Assembly (NCBI GenBank): GCA_030627285.1
Contig: DAOUSJ010000005.1
Span: 1-44,350, forward strand
From: Methylococcaceae bacterium
Lineage (GTDB): Bacteria; Pseudomonadota; Gammaproteobacteria; Methylococcales; Methylomonadaceae
Direction of reading: 5' to 3'
DNA length: 44,350 nt
A program made the position numbers and the translations under genes. The notes beneath the pieces were generated by a model. It did not search any database. It worked only from the letters and a program-made list of their open reading frames with translations, and was not told the DNA's origin. Positions within the stretch are counted from its first letter, which is position 1. Each line of letters opens with the position of its first letter. This document shows positions 36,974 to 44,350 of this stretch, in pieces.

Positions 36974-37468
36974 ATGAAAAGTAAAATTGCATTATTTTTA
37001 GCCCTAATGCTTACCGCCAACATGAGTTATGCGGAATTAAAAATTGGGTTTGTAAATGTGCCAAAAGTATTAGAAAAAGCTCCTCAAGCTGAGCAGGCAA
37101 AACAACGCTTGGAAAAAGAGTTTTCACCACGAGATAAGCAATTAGCTGCACAAATTAAAGTTATTAAAAGTTTGGAAGAGCAATTGCAACGTGATGCTGG
37201 AGTGATGAGTGCATCTAAACGGAAAGATTTAGAGCGTGATATTATCGCTAAAACTAGAGATGCAAAACGCACGCAACAGGAATTTAGCGAAGATTTTAGT
37301 TTGCGTAGAAATGAAGAATTAGGCAAATTACAGAGTCGAATTATGGATGCAATCAAAGAATTAGCTAAAGAAGATGGCTTTGATTTATTGTTATCTGAAG
37401 GCGTGGTGTATGCAGATGAAAGTATTAATGTAACTTCAAAAGTTCAAGAAAAACTATCTAAATTCTAA
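36974..37468 (+). CDS. skp: periplasmic chaperone Skp (OmpH)
   Basis: Skp is a trimeric periplasmic holdase for unfolded outer-membrane proteins on their way to BamA. The 164-residue protein has a signal peptide (to about residue 20, MSYA-E), the beta segment LKIGFVNVPKVLEKAPQ, long charged helices rich in K, E, Q and R forming the tentacles, and the C-terminal strand FDLLLSEGVVYAD. It lies 101 bases after bamA and 20 bases before fabZ. A GGAG precedes the ATG. Confidence 0.94.
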   Translation: MKSKIALFLALMLTANMSYAELKIGFVNVPKVLEKAPQAEQAKQRLEKEFSPRDKQLAAQIKVIKSLEEQLQRDAGVMSASKRKDLERDIIAKTRDAKRTQQEFSEDFSLRRNEELGKLQSRIMDAIKELAKEDGFDLLLSEGVVYADESINVTSKVQEKLSKF

Positions 37469-37488
37469 AACTATATTGAGATTTTTAT

Positions 37489-37923
37489 ATGATTTTGGAT
37501 AATTTAGCTATTCAAGCATTATTACCACATAGATACCCATTTTTATTGGTGGATAAAGTGTTGGAATGTGAACCTAAACAACATTTATTGGGTTTGAAGA
37601 ACGTTACTTTTAATGAACCTTTTTTTCAAGGGCATTTTCCTCAACAACCAATTATGCCTGGGGTTTTGATTTTAGAAGCTTTAGCACAGGCAACGGCTTT
37701 GTTAACATCTAATAGTATTGATAATGTGGCTGAAAACACTATTTATTATTTAGCTGGAATTGATAAAGCTAGGTTTAGAAAGCCTGTAGTTCCAGGGGAT
37801 CAATTATATTTGGAAGCTAAATATATTAAACATAGACGGCATTTATGGTCGTTTGCATGTCAAGCTACAGTAGAATCAAAAGTAGTTGCGAGTGCAGAAA
37901 TTATGTGTGCGGTTTCAGAGTGA
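37489..37923 (+). CDS. fabZ: 3-hydroxyacyl-ACP dehydratase FabZ
   Basis: FabZ dehydrates beta-hydroxyacyl-ACP in fatty acid elongation and competes with LpxA for hydroxyacyl-ACP. The 144-residue hot-dog-fold protein has [16 protein letters not shown] at the N terminus and catalytic H49 ([14 protein letters not shown]) and E63 (ILEALAQ). It overlaps lpxA by 4 bases (GTGA), giving coupled expression of the two competing enzymes. lpxD, usually directly upstream, is absent. Confidence 0.97.
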   Translation: MILDNLAIQALLPHRYPFLLVDKVLECEPKQHLLGLKNVTFNEPFFQGHFPQQPIMPGVLILEALAQATALLTSNSIDNVAENTIYYLAGIDKARFRKPVVPGDQLYLEAKYIKHRRHLWSFACQATVESKVVASAEIMCAVSE

Positions 37924-38696
37924 AATTAATTGATCCTACAGCAATTATTGATCCCAATGCTGAAATTGCTCAAGATGTTAAAATTGGGCCGTATTCAGTA
38001 ATTGGTGCTGAAGTAATAATTGAATCGGGGACAATAATAGCTCCCCATGTAGTGATTAAAGGCCCGGTAAAGATTGGCAAAGACAATAGAATTTACCAAT
38101 TTTGTTCTATTGCTGAAGATCCACAAGATAAAAAATATGCTAATGAAATTACACGCTTGGAAATTGGAAATAGGAATACTATTCGTGAATTTTCAACTTT
38201 GCATAGAGGTACGCAAAAGGATCAAGCACTAACTAAAATTGGCGATGATAATTTACTCATGGCATATACGCATGTAGCGCATGATTGTATACTTGGAAAT
38301 GAAGTTATTATGGCGAATGGAGCTTCTTTAGCTGGGCATGTACATGTGGGTAATCATGCTATTTTAGGCGGTTTTACTTTAGTGCATCAATTTACTCAAA
38401 TTGGTGAATTTAGTTTTTCTGCTATGGGAAGTGCGGTTACTCAAGACATTCCGCCATTTGTAATGGTTGGAGGCAGACCTACACGCCCGCATGGTATTAA
38501 TTCTGTAGGTTTAGAACGTCAAGGGGTAAATCCAGAAATAGTGCGTAAAATTCGTAAGGCCTATAAATTACTCTATAAAAGTAATCTAAGGTTAGATGAT
38601 GCCATTGAAGAAATTGAAGATTTAGCTGGTGAAAGCACTGAAATTTCTACAATGGTAAGTTTTTTACGCAATGTTACTCGTGGAATTTTACGTTAA
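37920..38696 (+). CDS. lpxA: UDP-N-acetylglucosamine acyltransferase LpxA
   Basis: LpxA performs the first step of lipid A synthesis, O-acylating UDP-GlcNAc. From the GTG at 37920 it has 258 residues, the usual length; a longer frame reaching back into fabZ (to 37845) is spurious. The left-handed beta-helix hexapeptide repeats are plain (for example [21 protein letters not shown] split over several turns). The catalytic histidine is H121 in THVAHDC, and [13 protein letters not shown] and [16 protein letters not shown] are diagnostic. It ends 2 bases before rnhB. lpxB, which commonly lies between lpxA and rnhB, is missing. Confidence 0.97.
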   Translation: MKLIDPTAIIDPNAEIAQDVKIGPYSVIGAEVIIESGTIIAPHVVIKGPVKIGKDNRIYQFCSIAEDPQDKKYANEITRLEIGNRNTIREFSTLHRGTQKDQALTKIGDDNLLMAYTHVAHDCILGNEVIMANGASLAGHVHVGNHAILGGFTLVHQFTQIGEFSFSAMGSAVTQDIPPFVMVGGRPTRPHGINSVGLERQGVNPEIVRKIRKAYKLLYKSNLRLDDAIEEIEDLAGESTEISTMVSFLRNVTRGILR

Positions 38697-38698
38697 AC

Positions 38699-39271
38699 AT
38701 GAGCATAATTGCAGGCATAGATGAAGTTGGACGCGGTTGCTTAGTTGGAGCAGTAGTAGCGGCAGCAGTAATTTTAGATCCGAATAAGCCAATTTTAGGC
38801 CTTACCGATTCAAAAAAATTAACTGCCAAAAAACGAGAATTATTAGCGCGACAAATTAAGGAAAATGCTTTAGCGTGGTCAATTGGTAGAGCTGAAGCCA
38901 GTGAAATTGATCGGATAAATATTCTACAAGCATCATTATTAGCCATGCAGAGAGCGTACAATAGTTTAAGTATCAAACCAGATTGGGTGCAAGTTGATGG
39001 TGGGCATTATCCGCCAATTCAATGTGCTGGAGAAAGCATAATTAAAGGTGATTTAACTGAAGCCGCAATTTCAGCTGCTTCTATTCTAGCTAAAGTATAT
39101 CGGGATAAGGAGATGTTATTATTAGATCAATGGTTTCCAGGCTACGAATTTGCACAACACAAAGGTTATCCTACCAAAAAACATTTGCAAAAATTAGCTG
39201 AATTAGGCGTTACTAATTTGCATAGAAAATCTTTTGCTCCCATTAAAAAAATAATTTTATCCACAGCTTAG
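38699..39271 (+). CDS. rnhB: ribonuclease HII
   Basis: RnhB cuts the RNA strand of RNA-DNA hybrids and at single ribonucleotides. The 190-residue protein has the DEDD active site: D8-E9 (AGIDEVGRG), D100 ([10 protein letters not shown]) and D136 (AKVYRD). The usual GRGPLAGPVVAAAV segment reads [14 protein letters not shown], so two conserved prolines are replaced by Cys and Ala, though the catalytic residues remain. It is 10 bases before the large glycosyltransferase gene and could be co-transcribed with it. Confidence 0.94.
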   Translation: MSIIAGIDEVGRGCLVGAVVAAAVILDPNKPILGLTDSKKLTAKKRELLARQIKENALAWSIGRAEASEIDRINILQASLLAMQRAYNSLSIKPDWVQVDGGHYPPIQCAGESIIKGDLTEAAISAASILAKVYRDKEMLLLDQWFPGYEFAQHKGYPTKKHLQKLAELGVTNLHRKSFAPIKKIILSTA

Positions 39272-39280
39272 GATTAATTC

Positions 39281-42200
39281 ATGTCGAAAAAAAATCACAT
39301 TATTGAGATTCTTTCTTGTAAAGCAGGAACCTTATTGGTGCATGCAAATGTTAGCAATTTTATTGAAGCATATGCATTGAAATGTGGACAGCGTTTATTG
39401 TCATTTACTCCAGCAACTCAGTTATCTAAATTATTGTATCAACAGAATTTGTTAGCAAATACAGATTTTAATGAACAATTGCAACATTGGATTTCTGTAG
39501 ATACTCCAGCGGGAGCGGAAATTGGAGTAGATTGTGCGACTGATTGGCATCTTGAAGCTGGGCATACGGGTTTTGCATGTTTTAATAACCAAATTGATAA
39601 TCTTAAAATTAGGTATCGTGAAAATATATTTCCGCATGGAATTCCAGTAATTGCCCAACAAGCTTATATTGCTTATGGATATTTTGCAGCGCATCGTTGT
39701 GAAGGTGCATTAAGAATTATTTGTTTAGATAAGCATGGAGCAGAATTATCTGTATATGAAGCTGCAATTGTTACAGGACATTTGGGTGGCAAAAAAATAG
39801 AAGAATATCAACAACTAAAGCTATGTTTTACTACCTGTGCAAACACAGCTTTTATACAGTATGAAATTAGAAATACCCAGCAAACTTTACAAGCTCATAA
39901 TCCTGAAATGGGATCCTATTTATTTTTTACTCGCTGCGGATTAATAGCAACTGATAATAAATCTTTTCCAGAATGGCAACCACGACCAAATTTTGTGGCA
40001 CCGCTTTTAGCAACTGCATCTTTGGACGAAAATCCCATATATTCAGTGCAAATAGATGCTGATGCGGCTGCTGAAAAAATGCAACTAGAAATTATTGCGG
40101 TGTCTGAACCTAATGTAGATGCAATTGCGACATTGGAATATCATAATTTAGCTGCTGCAACTGGTAGTATAACTGCGCTTGAAGGGCAACAATTAAAAAT
40201 CACAGTCTTGAATTATGTTGGTGAAGTTTGTTTATTACTGGATAAAAAATTTATTAGTGTTACTAATTTAATTGAATCTGTAGCTCAATTTGTAATTCCG
40301 CCAACTTATTTTGATAATGAAATTCATACTGTAGAAATTCGCGATCAACAAGGTTTAAAAATTATTGCTCGAGATGTAAGAATTTTTCCTTCACGTTCTA
40401 CACCTTGGGAAGCTTTACAAACTCATAGCTCAGCACCGTTACCGTATCAATTAGCTCCAGCAGCACAATTTCGCTATCAAGCTCTGAAGCAACAATTAGA
40501 TGCAATTAATCTAACTAATGATTTACAAGCTCAATTAGCACATTTAGCTATTTTACCGCATTTACATGAGGTATTAAGTCGTGGTTTTGAAAATTTAGGC
40601 ACAATTTTACCGTTAACATTTCCATATGTGCAACAGCCTAAAATTTCGGTAATTATTCCAGTACATAACAAATTTAATGTAACTTATTATTGTTTGTGTG
40701 CCTTATTATTCGCGCCAAATCGCACTACTTATGAAGTGATATTAGTTGATGATGGTTCCAGTGATGAAACGATTAATATTAGTAATTTAGTGCAGAATAT
40801 TACTTATTGCCGACATGAATTAGCCGAAGGTTTTATACGTGCATGTAATTTTGGTGCGCAACATGCACAAGGTGAATATTTAGTCTTTTTAAACAATGAC
40901 ACTGAACCTACTTGCGGTTGGTTAGATGAATTAGTAGACGCTTTTACCCGCTTTGAAAACGTTGGTTTAGTGGGTTCAAAACTCTTATATCCAGATGGAC
41001 GTTTACAAGAAGCTGGTGGAATTGTTTGGAATACTGGCAATCCATGGAATTATGGACATTTGCAAAACCCATGGGAAAGTAAATATTGTTATACTCGAGA
41101 AACTGATTATGTTTCTGGAGCAGCGATGATGTTGCCTAAAGCAGTTTGGGAAACAGTCGCAGGCTTTAGTACTGAATTTGCACCAGCTTATTTTGAAGAC
41201 ACTGATTTGGCTTTTAAAATACGCGCTGAAGGTTTAAAAGTTCTTTGTGTGCCTAGTTCGATTGTGTATCATTTTGAAGGCATTTCCAATGGCACTGATG
41301 TTAATAGTCCCACGAGTTTAAAGCGTTACCAAGAAATCAATCGACCTAAATTTAAACGCAAATGGGCGCAAACTTTATTACATAATGGTGAGCAAGGTAA
41401 AAATCCAGATTTAGCCAAAGATCGTGGCATTATTGGACGGGTGTTATTTATTGATTATCAAACCCCAACCCCAGATATTGATGCTGGTAGTTATGCAGCA
41501 ATTTCTGAAATGCGTTTGGTACAGTCTTTAGGTTATAAAGTTACTTTTATGCCAACCAATTTGTCTTATATGGGGCGTTATACTGATGAATTGCAACGCA
41601 TGGGGATTGAAACTATTTTTGCACCGTTTCATCATTTGTGTGCTGAGTTTATTCAAGCACATGGTGCCGAATTTCAGGTAATTTATTTAACTCGCTATTA
41701 TGTTGCCAAAGATTTAATTAAGCCAATTCGACAATATGCACCCAAGGCTAAAATTTTATTTAATAATGCGGATTTACATTTTTTACGTGAATTACGTGTA
41801 GCTATGCAAACCAAAGCTCCAGAGGCTATGCAACACGCATTGGCAACACGAGAAGAAGAATTAGCGGTAATGCGGGAAGTAGATGTAGTTTTAAGTTATA
41901 ACAAAGTTGAACATGCAGTAATTCAAAGTCATAATTTAGAAAAAAGCACCGTGGTTACTTGTCCATGGGTAGTGGATACTTTGGAGTTTGAGCAGATTCC
42001 AAAATTTTCTGAACGGCAAAATATTGCATTTTTAGGTGGCTATGGACATCCACCGAATCAAGAAGCGGTAGAATATTTTATTCATGAAATAATGCCATTA
42101 TTGCGCCAAGTATTACCAGAAATATGCTTTAATGTTTATGGTTCTAAAGTGCCTGCAAGTCTCAAAGCTTTGGCGTGTAAGGATGTAAATATTATTGGCT

Positions 42201-42553
42201 TTGTGGAAACTGTAGATATTGTATATGCACAAAACCGAGTGTTTATTGCGCCATTATTAACTGGAGCAGGGATTAAAGGCAAAGTTTTAGGTGCATTAGC
42301 GCATGGAATTCCCTGTGTTCTGTCACCTGTAGCATCTGAAGGCACTGGGGTTAAAGATGGCTTTGATTGTTTAATTGCTCAAACCCCAGAAGAATGGACG
42401 AATGCAATTGTACAGGCTTATACTGAAGCAGAAACTTGGGAATCACTATCTAAAAATGCATTGGCTTTTACCAAAAAACAATATTCATTTGCTAGTGGAA
42501 AATTATTAATGCAAGATGCTTTTGAAGCTGCTGGGATTTTTAACAGCCTATAA
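39281..42553 (+). CDS. large dual glycosyltransferase (GT2 + GT4-like) with N-terminal beta-sandwich region
   Basis: The 1090-residue protein has three parts. Residues 1-450 are beta-rich without catalytic motifs. The stretch about 55-220 (ANTDFNEQLQHW ... GSYLFFTRCGL) looks like a galactose-binding or CBM-type jelly roll (inference). Residues 454-720 are a GT2 domain with KISVIIPVHNKF, the nucleotide-binding VDDGSSDET (D490-D491) and NNDTEP, and an acceptor-side YFEDTDLAFKIR. Residues 725-1090 are a GT4-type domain with LGGYGHPPNQEAV (G920 region), ending in the sugar-nucleotide motif LTGAGIKGKVLGALAHGIPCV. Two active domains could add two sugars of a repeat unit. No signal peptide. The sulfotransferase gene starts 2 bases after its stop. 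Confidence 0.85.
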   Translation: MSKKNHIIEILSCKAGTLLVHANVSNFIEAYALKCGQRLLSFTPATQLSKLLYQQNLLANTDFNEQLQHWISVDTPAGAEIGVDCATDWHLEAGHTGFACFNNQIDNLKIRYRENIFPHGIPVIAQQAYIAYGYFAAHRCEGALRIICLDKHGAELSVYEAAIVTGHLGGKKIEEYQQLKLCFTTCANTAFIQYEIRNTQQTLQAHNPEMGSYLFFTRCGLIATDNKSFPEWQPRPNFVAPLLATASLDENPIYSVQIDADAAAEKMQLEIIAVSEPNVDAIATLEYHNLAAATGSITALEGQQLKITVLNYVGEVCLLLDKKFISVTNLIESVAQFVIPPTYFDNEIHTVEIRDQQGLKIIARDVRIFPSRSTPWEALQTHSSAPLPYQLAPAAQFRYQALKQQLDAINLTNDLQAQLAHLAILPHLHEVLSRGFENLGTILPLTFPYVQQPKISVIIPVHNKFNVTYYCLCALLFAPNRTTYEVILVDDGSSDETINISNLVQNITYCRHELAEGFIRACNFGAQHAQGEYLVFLNNDTEPTCGWLDELVDAFTRFENVGLVGSKLLYPDGRLQEAGGIVWNTGNPWNYGHLQNPWESKYCYTRETDYVSGAAMMLPKAVWETVAGFSTEFAPAYFEDTDLAFKIRAEGLKVLCVPSSIVYHFEGISNGTDVNSPTSLKRYQEINRPKFKRKWAQTLLHNGEQGKNPDLAKDRGIIGRVLFIDYQTPTPDIDAGSYAAISEMRLVQSLGYKVTFMPTNLSYMGRYTDELQRMGIETIFAPFHHLCAEFIQAHGAEFQVIYLTRYYVAKDLIKPIRQYAPKAKILFNNADLHFLRELRVAMQTKAPEAMQHALATREEELAVMREVDVVLSYNKVEHAVIQSHNLEKSTVVTCPWVVDTLEFEQIPKFSERQNIAFLGGYGHPPNQEAVEYFIHEIMPLLRQVLPEICFNVYGSKVPASLKALACKDVNIIGFVETVDIVYAQNRVFIAPLLTGAGIKGKVLGALAHGIPCVLSPVASEGTGVKDGFDCLIAQTPEEWTNAIVQAYTEAETWESLSKNALAFTKKQYSFASGKLLMQDAFEAAGIFNSL

Positions 42554-42555
42554 TT

Positions 42556-44172
42556 ATGATGACAACAACTAATACACCACGTCAAGCTATAGTAATCTTG
42601 GGTATGCATCGTGCTGGTACGTCTTTATGCGCCAGAATTTTCGAATTATTAGGTGCGACTGCTGCTAAAACTTTAATGCCAGCAAAAGCGGATAATTCCA
42701 ATGGTTTTTGGGAATCATTACCAATTATGCGTTTTAATGAGGGTTTATTACGCCAAGCAATTCGAGGCTGGGATAAGCCGCAAGCTATTGCAGATTCATG
42801 GTTGAATGCGTCTGAAAGAAGCGCGGATATTGCTAAAATTGTGGAATTAATCCAAGCTGAATTTGCTGATAATGCATTTTTGGTATTAAAAGAACCTCGA
42901 TTTGCGCGTTTATTACCGCTATGGTTGCAAGCATTCCAAATATTGAACATTCAGCCACTATTTATAATTTGTTGTCGGCATCCGCAAGCAGTAACCGCAT
43001 CTTTACAAACACGTGAAACTGAGATGAGTGCGCAACAGGCGGCATCATTGTGGTTGGCGCATATGTTGGATGCAGAACGTTACAGTCGTGCGTATCCGCG
43101 AGCAGTAATTCATTATGAAACTTTATTAAAAGATTGGCGTACAGTAATATCCCAAGCATACAAACAACTTGGATGGAATTCATTTGTAATTACTGCCACA
43201 GTTGCAAAAGCAATTAATGCATATTTAGATCCGCAACAACAACATCATGCTGTAGATATACGAGCTAAATTTAAACCACATTTATTTAGTCAAATTTTAA
43301 CTGAAACTTATGCTATTTATCAGCAAAAGCAACTTAATTCAAATAAAATTGCCTTAGATAAGTTGTACACTGAATGGCAGCAATTAACTGCAAGTTTAGT
43401 GGTTAAGCCCAAGCAAAAGCGCACGGTTATTTTGCATTATCATTTATTTAAAAATGCTGGTACTTCTTTAGATGCAGCCTTTAAAGCTAATTTTAAGGGC
43501 AATGAATGGATCACAGCAGAATTTCCACCTAATTTAATTCAAAATAGACTGCAAGTTAAAAATTGGATTTTGGATAATCCGCAAGCCAAATGTTTTTCTT
43601 CACATACCGCCTCGTTACCACCCCCACAAATTCCAGAGGTGAAAATTTTACCAGTGATATTTGTGCGCAATCCATTAGATCGGATTGTATCAGCATATAC
43701 TTTTGAAAAAAAACAGCATAATGCTACTACGTTTGGATCTATAGTAGCGCAAAATACTAATATAGCTGGTTATATAGCGATTCGATTAGCTATATTAGCA
43801 GATCGACAATGTAGAAATTTTCACTTGCAAAGATTGGCAGTTATGTTTGGTGAAAAACATGGCGATGAATTGACGCGTGCGCAACAAGCACTAGCGACTT
43901 TGCCATTTGTAGGTATAGTAGAAGAATATGCAGTAGCATTAGAAAAACTTCAGCTTTGGTTAAGACAGCAAGGTTTTACTGACCTGAAAATGCAAGCGAG
44001 CGCTAAAAATGTTTCGCAAGACAAAAAAATGAGTTTGGAGCAAAAAATGTTGCGTTTGCAAGCAGAATTGGGAGATAAATTATATGCAGAATTGTTAGTG
44101 GCTAATCAAGCAGACTTAGATTTACATGCAATTGCAAGTGCTAAATTAGCTAATTTTATGGAGTCAAGTTAA
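42556..44172 (+). CDS. tandem sulfotransferase-domain protein
   Basis: The 538-residue protein contains two separate sulfotransferase-like units. The N-terminal unit (about 10-250) has the PAPS-loop motif ILGMHRAGTSLCARI (16-23), then FWESLPIMRFNE and a KEPRFARLLPLW region. The C-terminal unit (about 288-530) has HLFKNAGTSLDAAF (K299-S304) and the 3'-phosphate motif FVRNPLDRIVSAY (R371). The halves belong to different subfamilies, so this looks like a fusion and not a recent duplication. It follows the glycosyltransferase by 2 bases and shares one base with the next start (TAATG), so the three genes are one transcript. Role inferred: sulfation of a surface glycan at two positions. Confidence 0.8.
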   Translation: MMTTTNTPRQAIVILGMHRAGTSLCARIFELLGATAAKTLMPAKADNSNGFWESLPIMRFNEGLLRQAIRGWDKPQAIADSWLNASERSADIAKIVELIQAEFADNAFLVLKEPRFARLLPLWLQAFQILNIQPLFIICCRHPQAVTASLQTRETEMSAQQAASLWLAHMLDAERYSRAYPRAVIHYETLLKDWRTVISQAYKQLGWNSFVITATVAKAINAYLDPQQQHHAVDIRAKFKPHLFSQILTETYAIYQQKQLNSNKIALDKLYTEWQQLTASLVVKPKQKRTVILHYHLFKNAGTSLDAAFKANFKGNEWITAEFPPNLIQNRLQVKNWILDNPQAKCFSSHTASLPPPQIPEVKILPVIFVRNPLDRIVSAYTFEKKQHNATTFGSIVAQNTNIAGYIAIRLAILADRQCRNFHLQRLAVMFGEKHGDELTRAQQALATLPFVGIVEEYAVALEKLQLWLRQQGFTDLKMQASAKNVSQDKKMSLEQKMLRLQAELGDKLYAELLVANQADLDLHAIASAKLANFMESS

Positions 44173-44350
44173 TGACCCAATCTATGATTAAAGTTACTAG
44201 TCCATTATTTCCAAGTTTAGAAGCTTATACCAGTGATTTAGAAGAGATTTGGGCTTCGGAATGGTTATCGAATAATGGCGCAAAACATCAGCAACTAGAA
44301 TTAGCTTTACAAGAATATTTACAAGCACCAAATATTTCGTTGTTTAATAA
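44172..44350 (+). CDS. DegT/DnrJ/EryC1/StrS sugar aminotransferase, N-terminal part (cut by window end)
   Basis: The first 59 codons are in the window, from the ATG at 44172 overlapping the previous stop. The sequence IKVTSPLFPSLEAY ... WLSNNGAKHQQLE ... EYLQAPNISLFNN matches the N-terminal region of PLP-dependent nucleotide-sugar aminotransferases, which make amino-deoxy sugars such as 4-amino-4,6-dideoxy sugars. The catalytic lysine lies beyond the window. It implies that the adjacent glycosyltransferase and sulfotransferase act on a glycan containing an aminosugar (inference). Confidence 0.85.
   Translation, partial: MTQSMIKVTSPLFPSLEAYTSDLEEIWASEWLSNNGAKHQQLELALQEYLQAPNISLFN

Noticed and set aside
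37845-37919. N-terminal extension of lpxA starting inside fabZ
   Set aside because: The extension does not resemble LpxA; the GTG at 37920 gives the standard length and the usual 4-base overlap with fabZ.

Overview
The window is A+T-rich chromosomal DNA (about one-third G+C by eye), densely coding, with no sign of phage, transposon, plasmid, CRISPR, rRNA or tRNA. The gene set points to a free-living low-GC gammaproteobacterium: TamB, BamA-Skp-FabZ-LpxA, the EpmA/EpmB/EF-P lysylation system, DarP (YjgA), DUF2058, DjlA, Orn, NtrB/NtrC and class I GlnA. A sulfur-oxidising or methanotroph-like lineage would fit, but nothing in the window proves it.

Layout. 1-5731 (+): the 3' end of tamB, sbcC, and a polytopic membrane protein with several conserved-looking histidine motifs. 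5728-7106 (-): a small secreted protein, a 41-residue membrane peptide and a DjlA-like co-chaperone. 7176-11395 (+): purC, polA and a DUF2058 gene, ended by a strong dyad. 11457-16152 (-): a CxxC membrane protein with a 55-residue CCxxC zinc-ribbon partner, then (in transcription order) aroQ-accB-accC-prmA and a DUF3426 gene. 16286-17442 (-): glnK, a small membrane protein and darP.

17620-25101 is a nitrogen-assimilation block. A P-II gene with amtB is transcribed leftward. A tandemly duplicated TorF-type porin, glnA and ntrB-ntrC run rightward. The 347-base divergent region between the P-II gene and the porin holds one NtrC-like dyad flanked by sigma54-type -24/-12 elements facing both ways. 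NtrB and NtrC, encoded at the far end, are the expected regulators, so this looks like one self-contained ammonium-starvation unit.

25134-32860 is mixed: a large putative porin, a lone sulfotransferase, orn with an unusual double-length CrcB, an M48 protease with rsgA, an EamA exporter, and epmB. 32956-34505 carries efp-epmA, divergent from epmB. 34593-39271 is the outer-membrane/lipid A cluster bamA-skp-fabZ-lpxA-rnhB, lacking lpxD and lpxB at their usual places.

39281-44350 (+) starts a cell-surface glycan locus: a 1090-residue protein with two glycosyltransferase domains, a protein with two sulfotransferase-like domains, and the start of a DegT-family sugar aminotransferase. The genes nearly touch, so they probably act together on a sulfated, aminosugar-containing surface polysaccharide.

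The most unusual items are: the 236-residue CrcB, read here as an internal inverted duplication that would mimic the antiparallel Fluc dimer in one chain; the duplicated TorF porin with its apparent two-way sigma54/NtrC control; the tandem sulfotransferase next to the dual glycosyltransferase; and two small genes (41 and 55 residues) read directly from the sequence.
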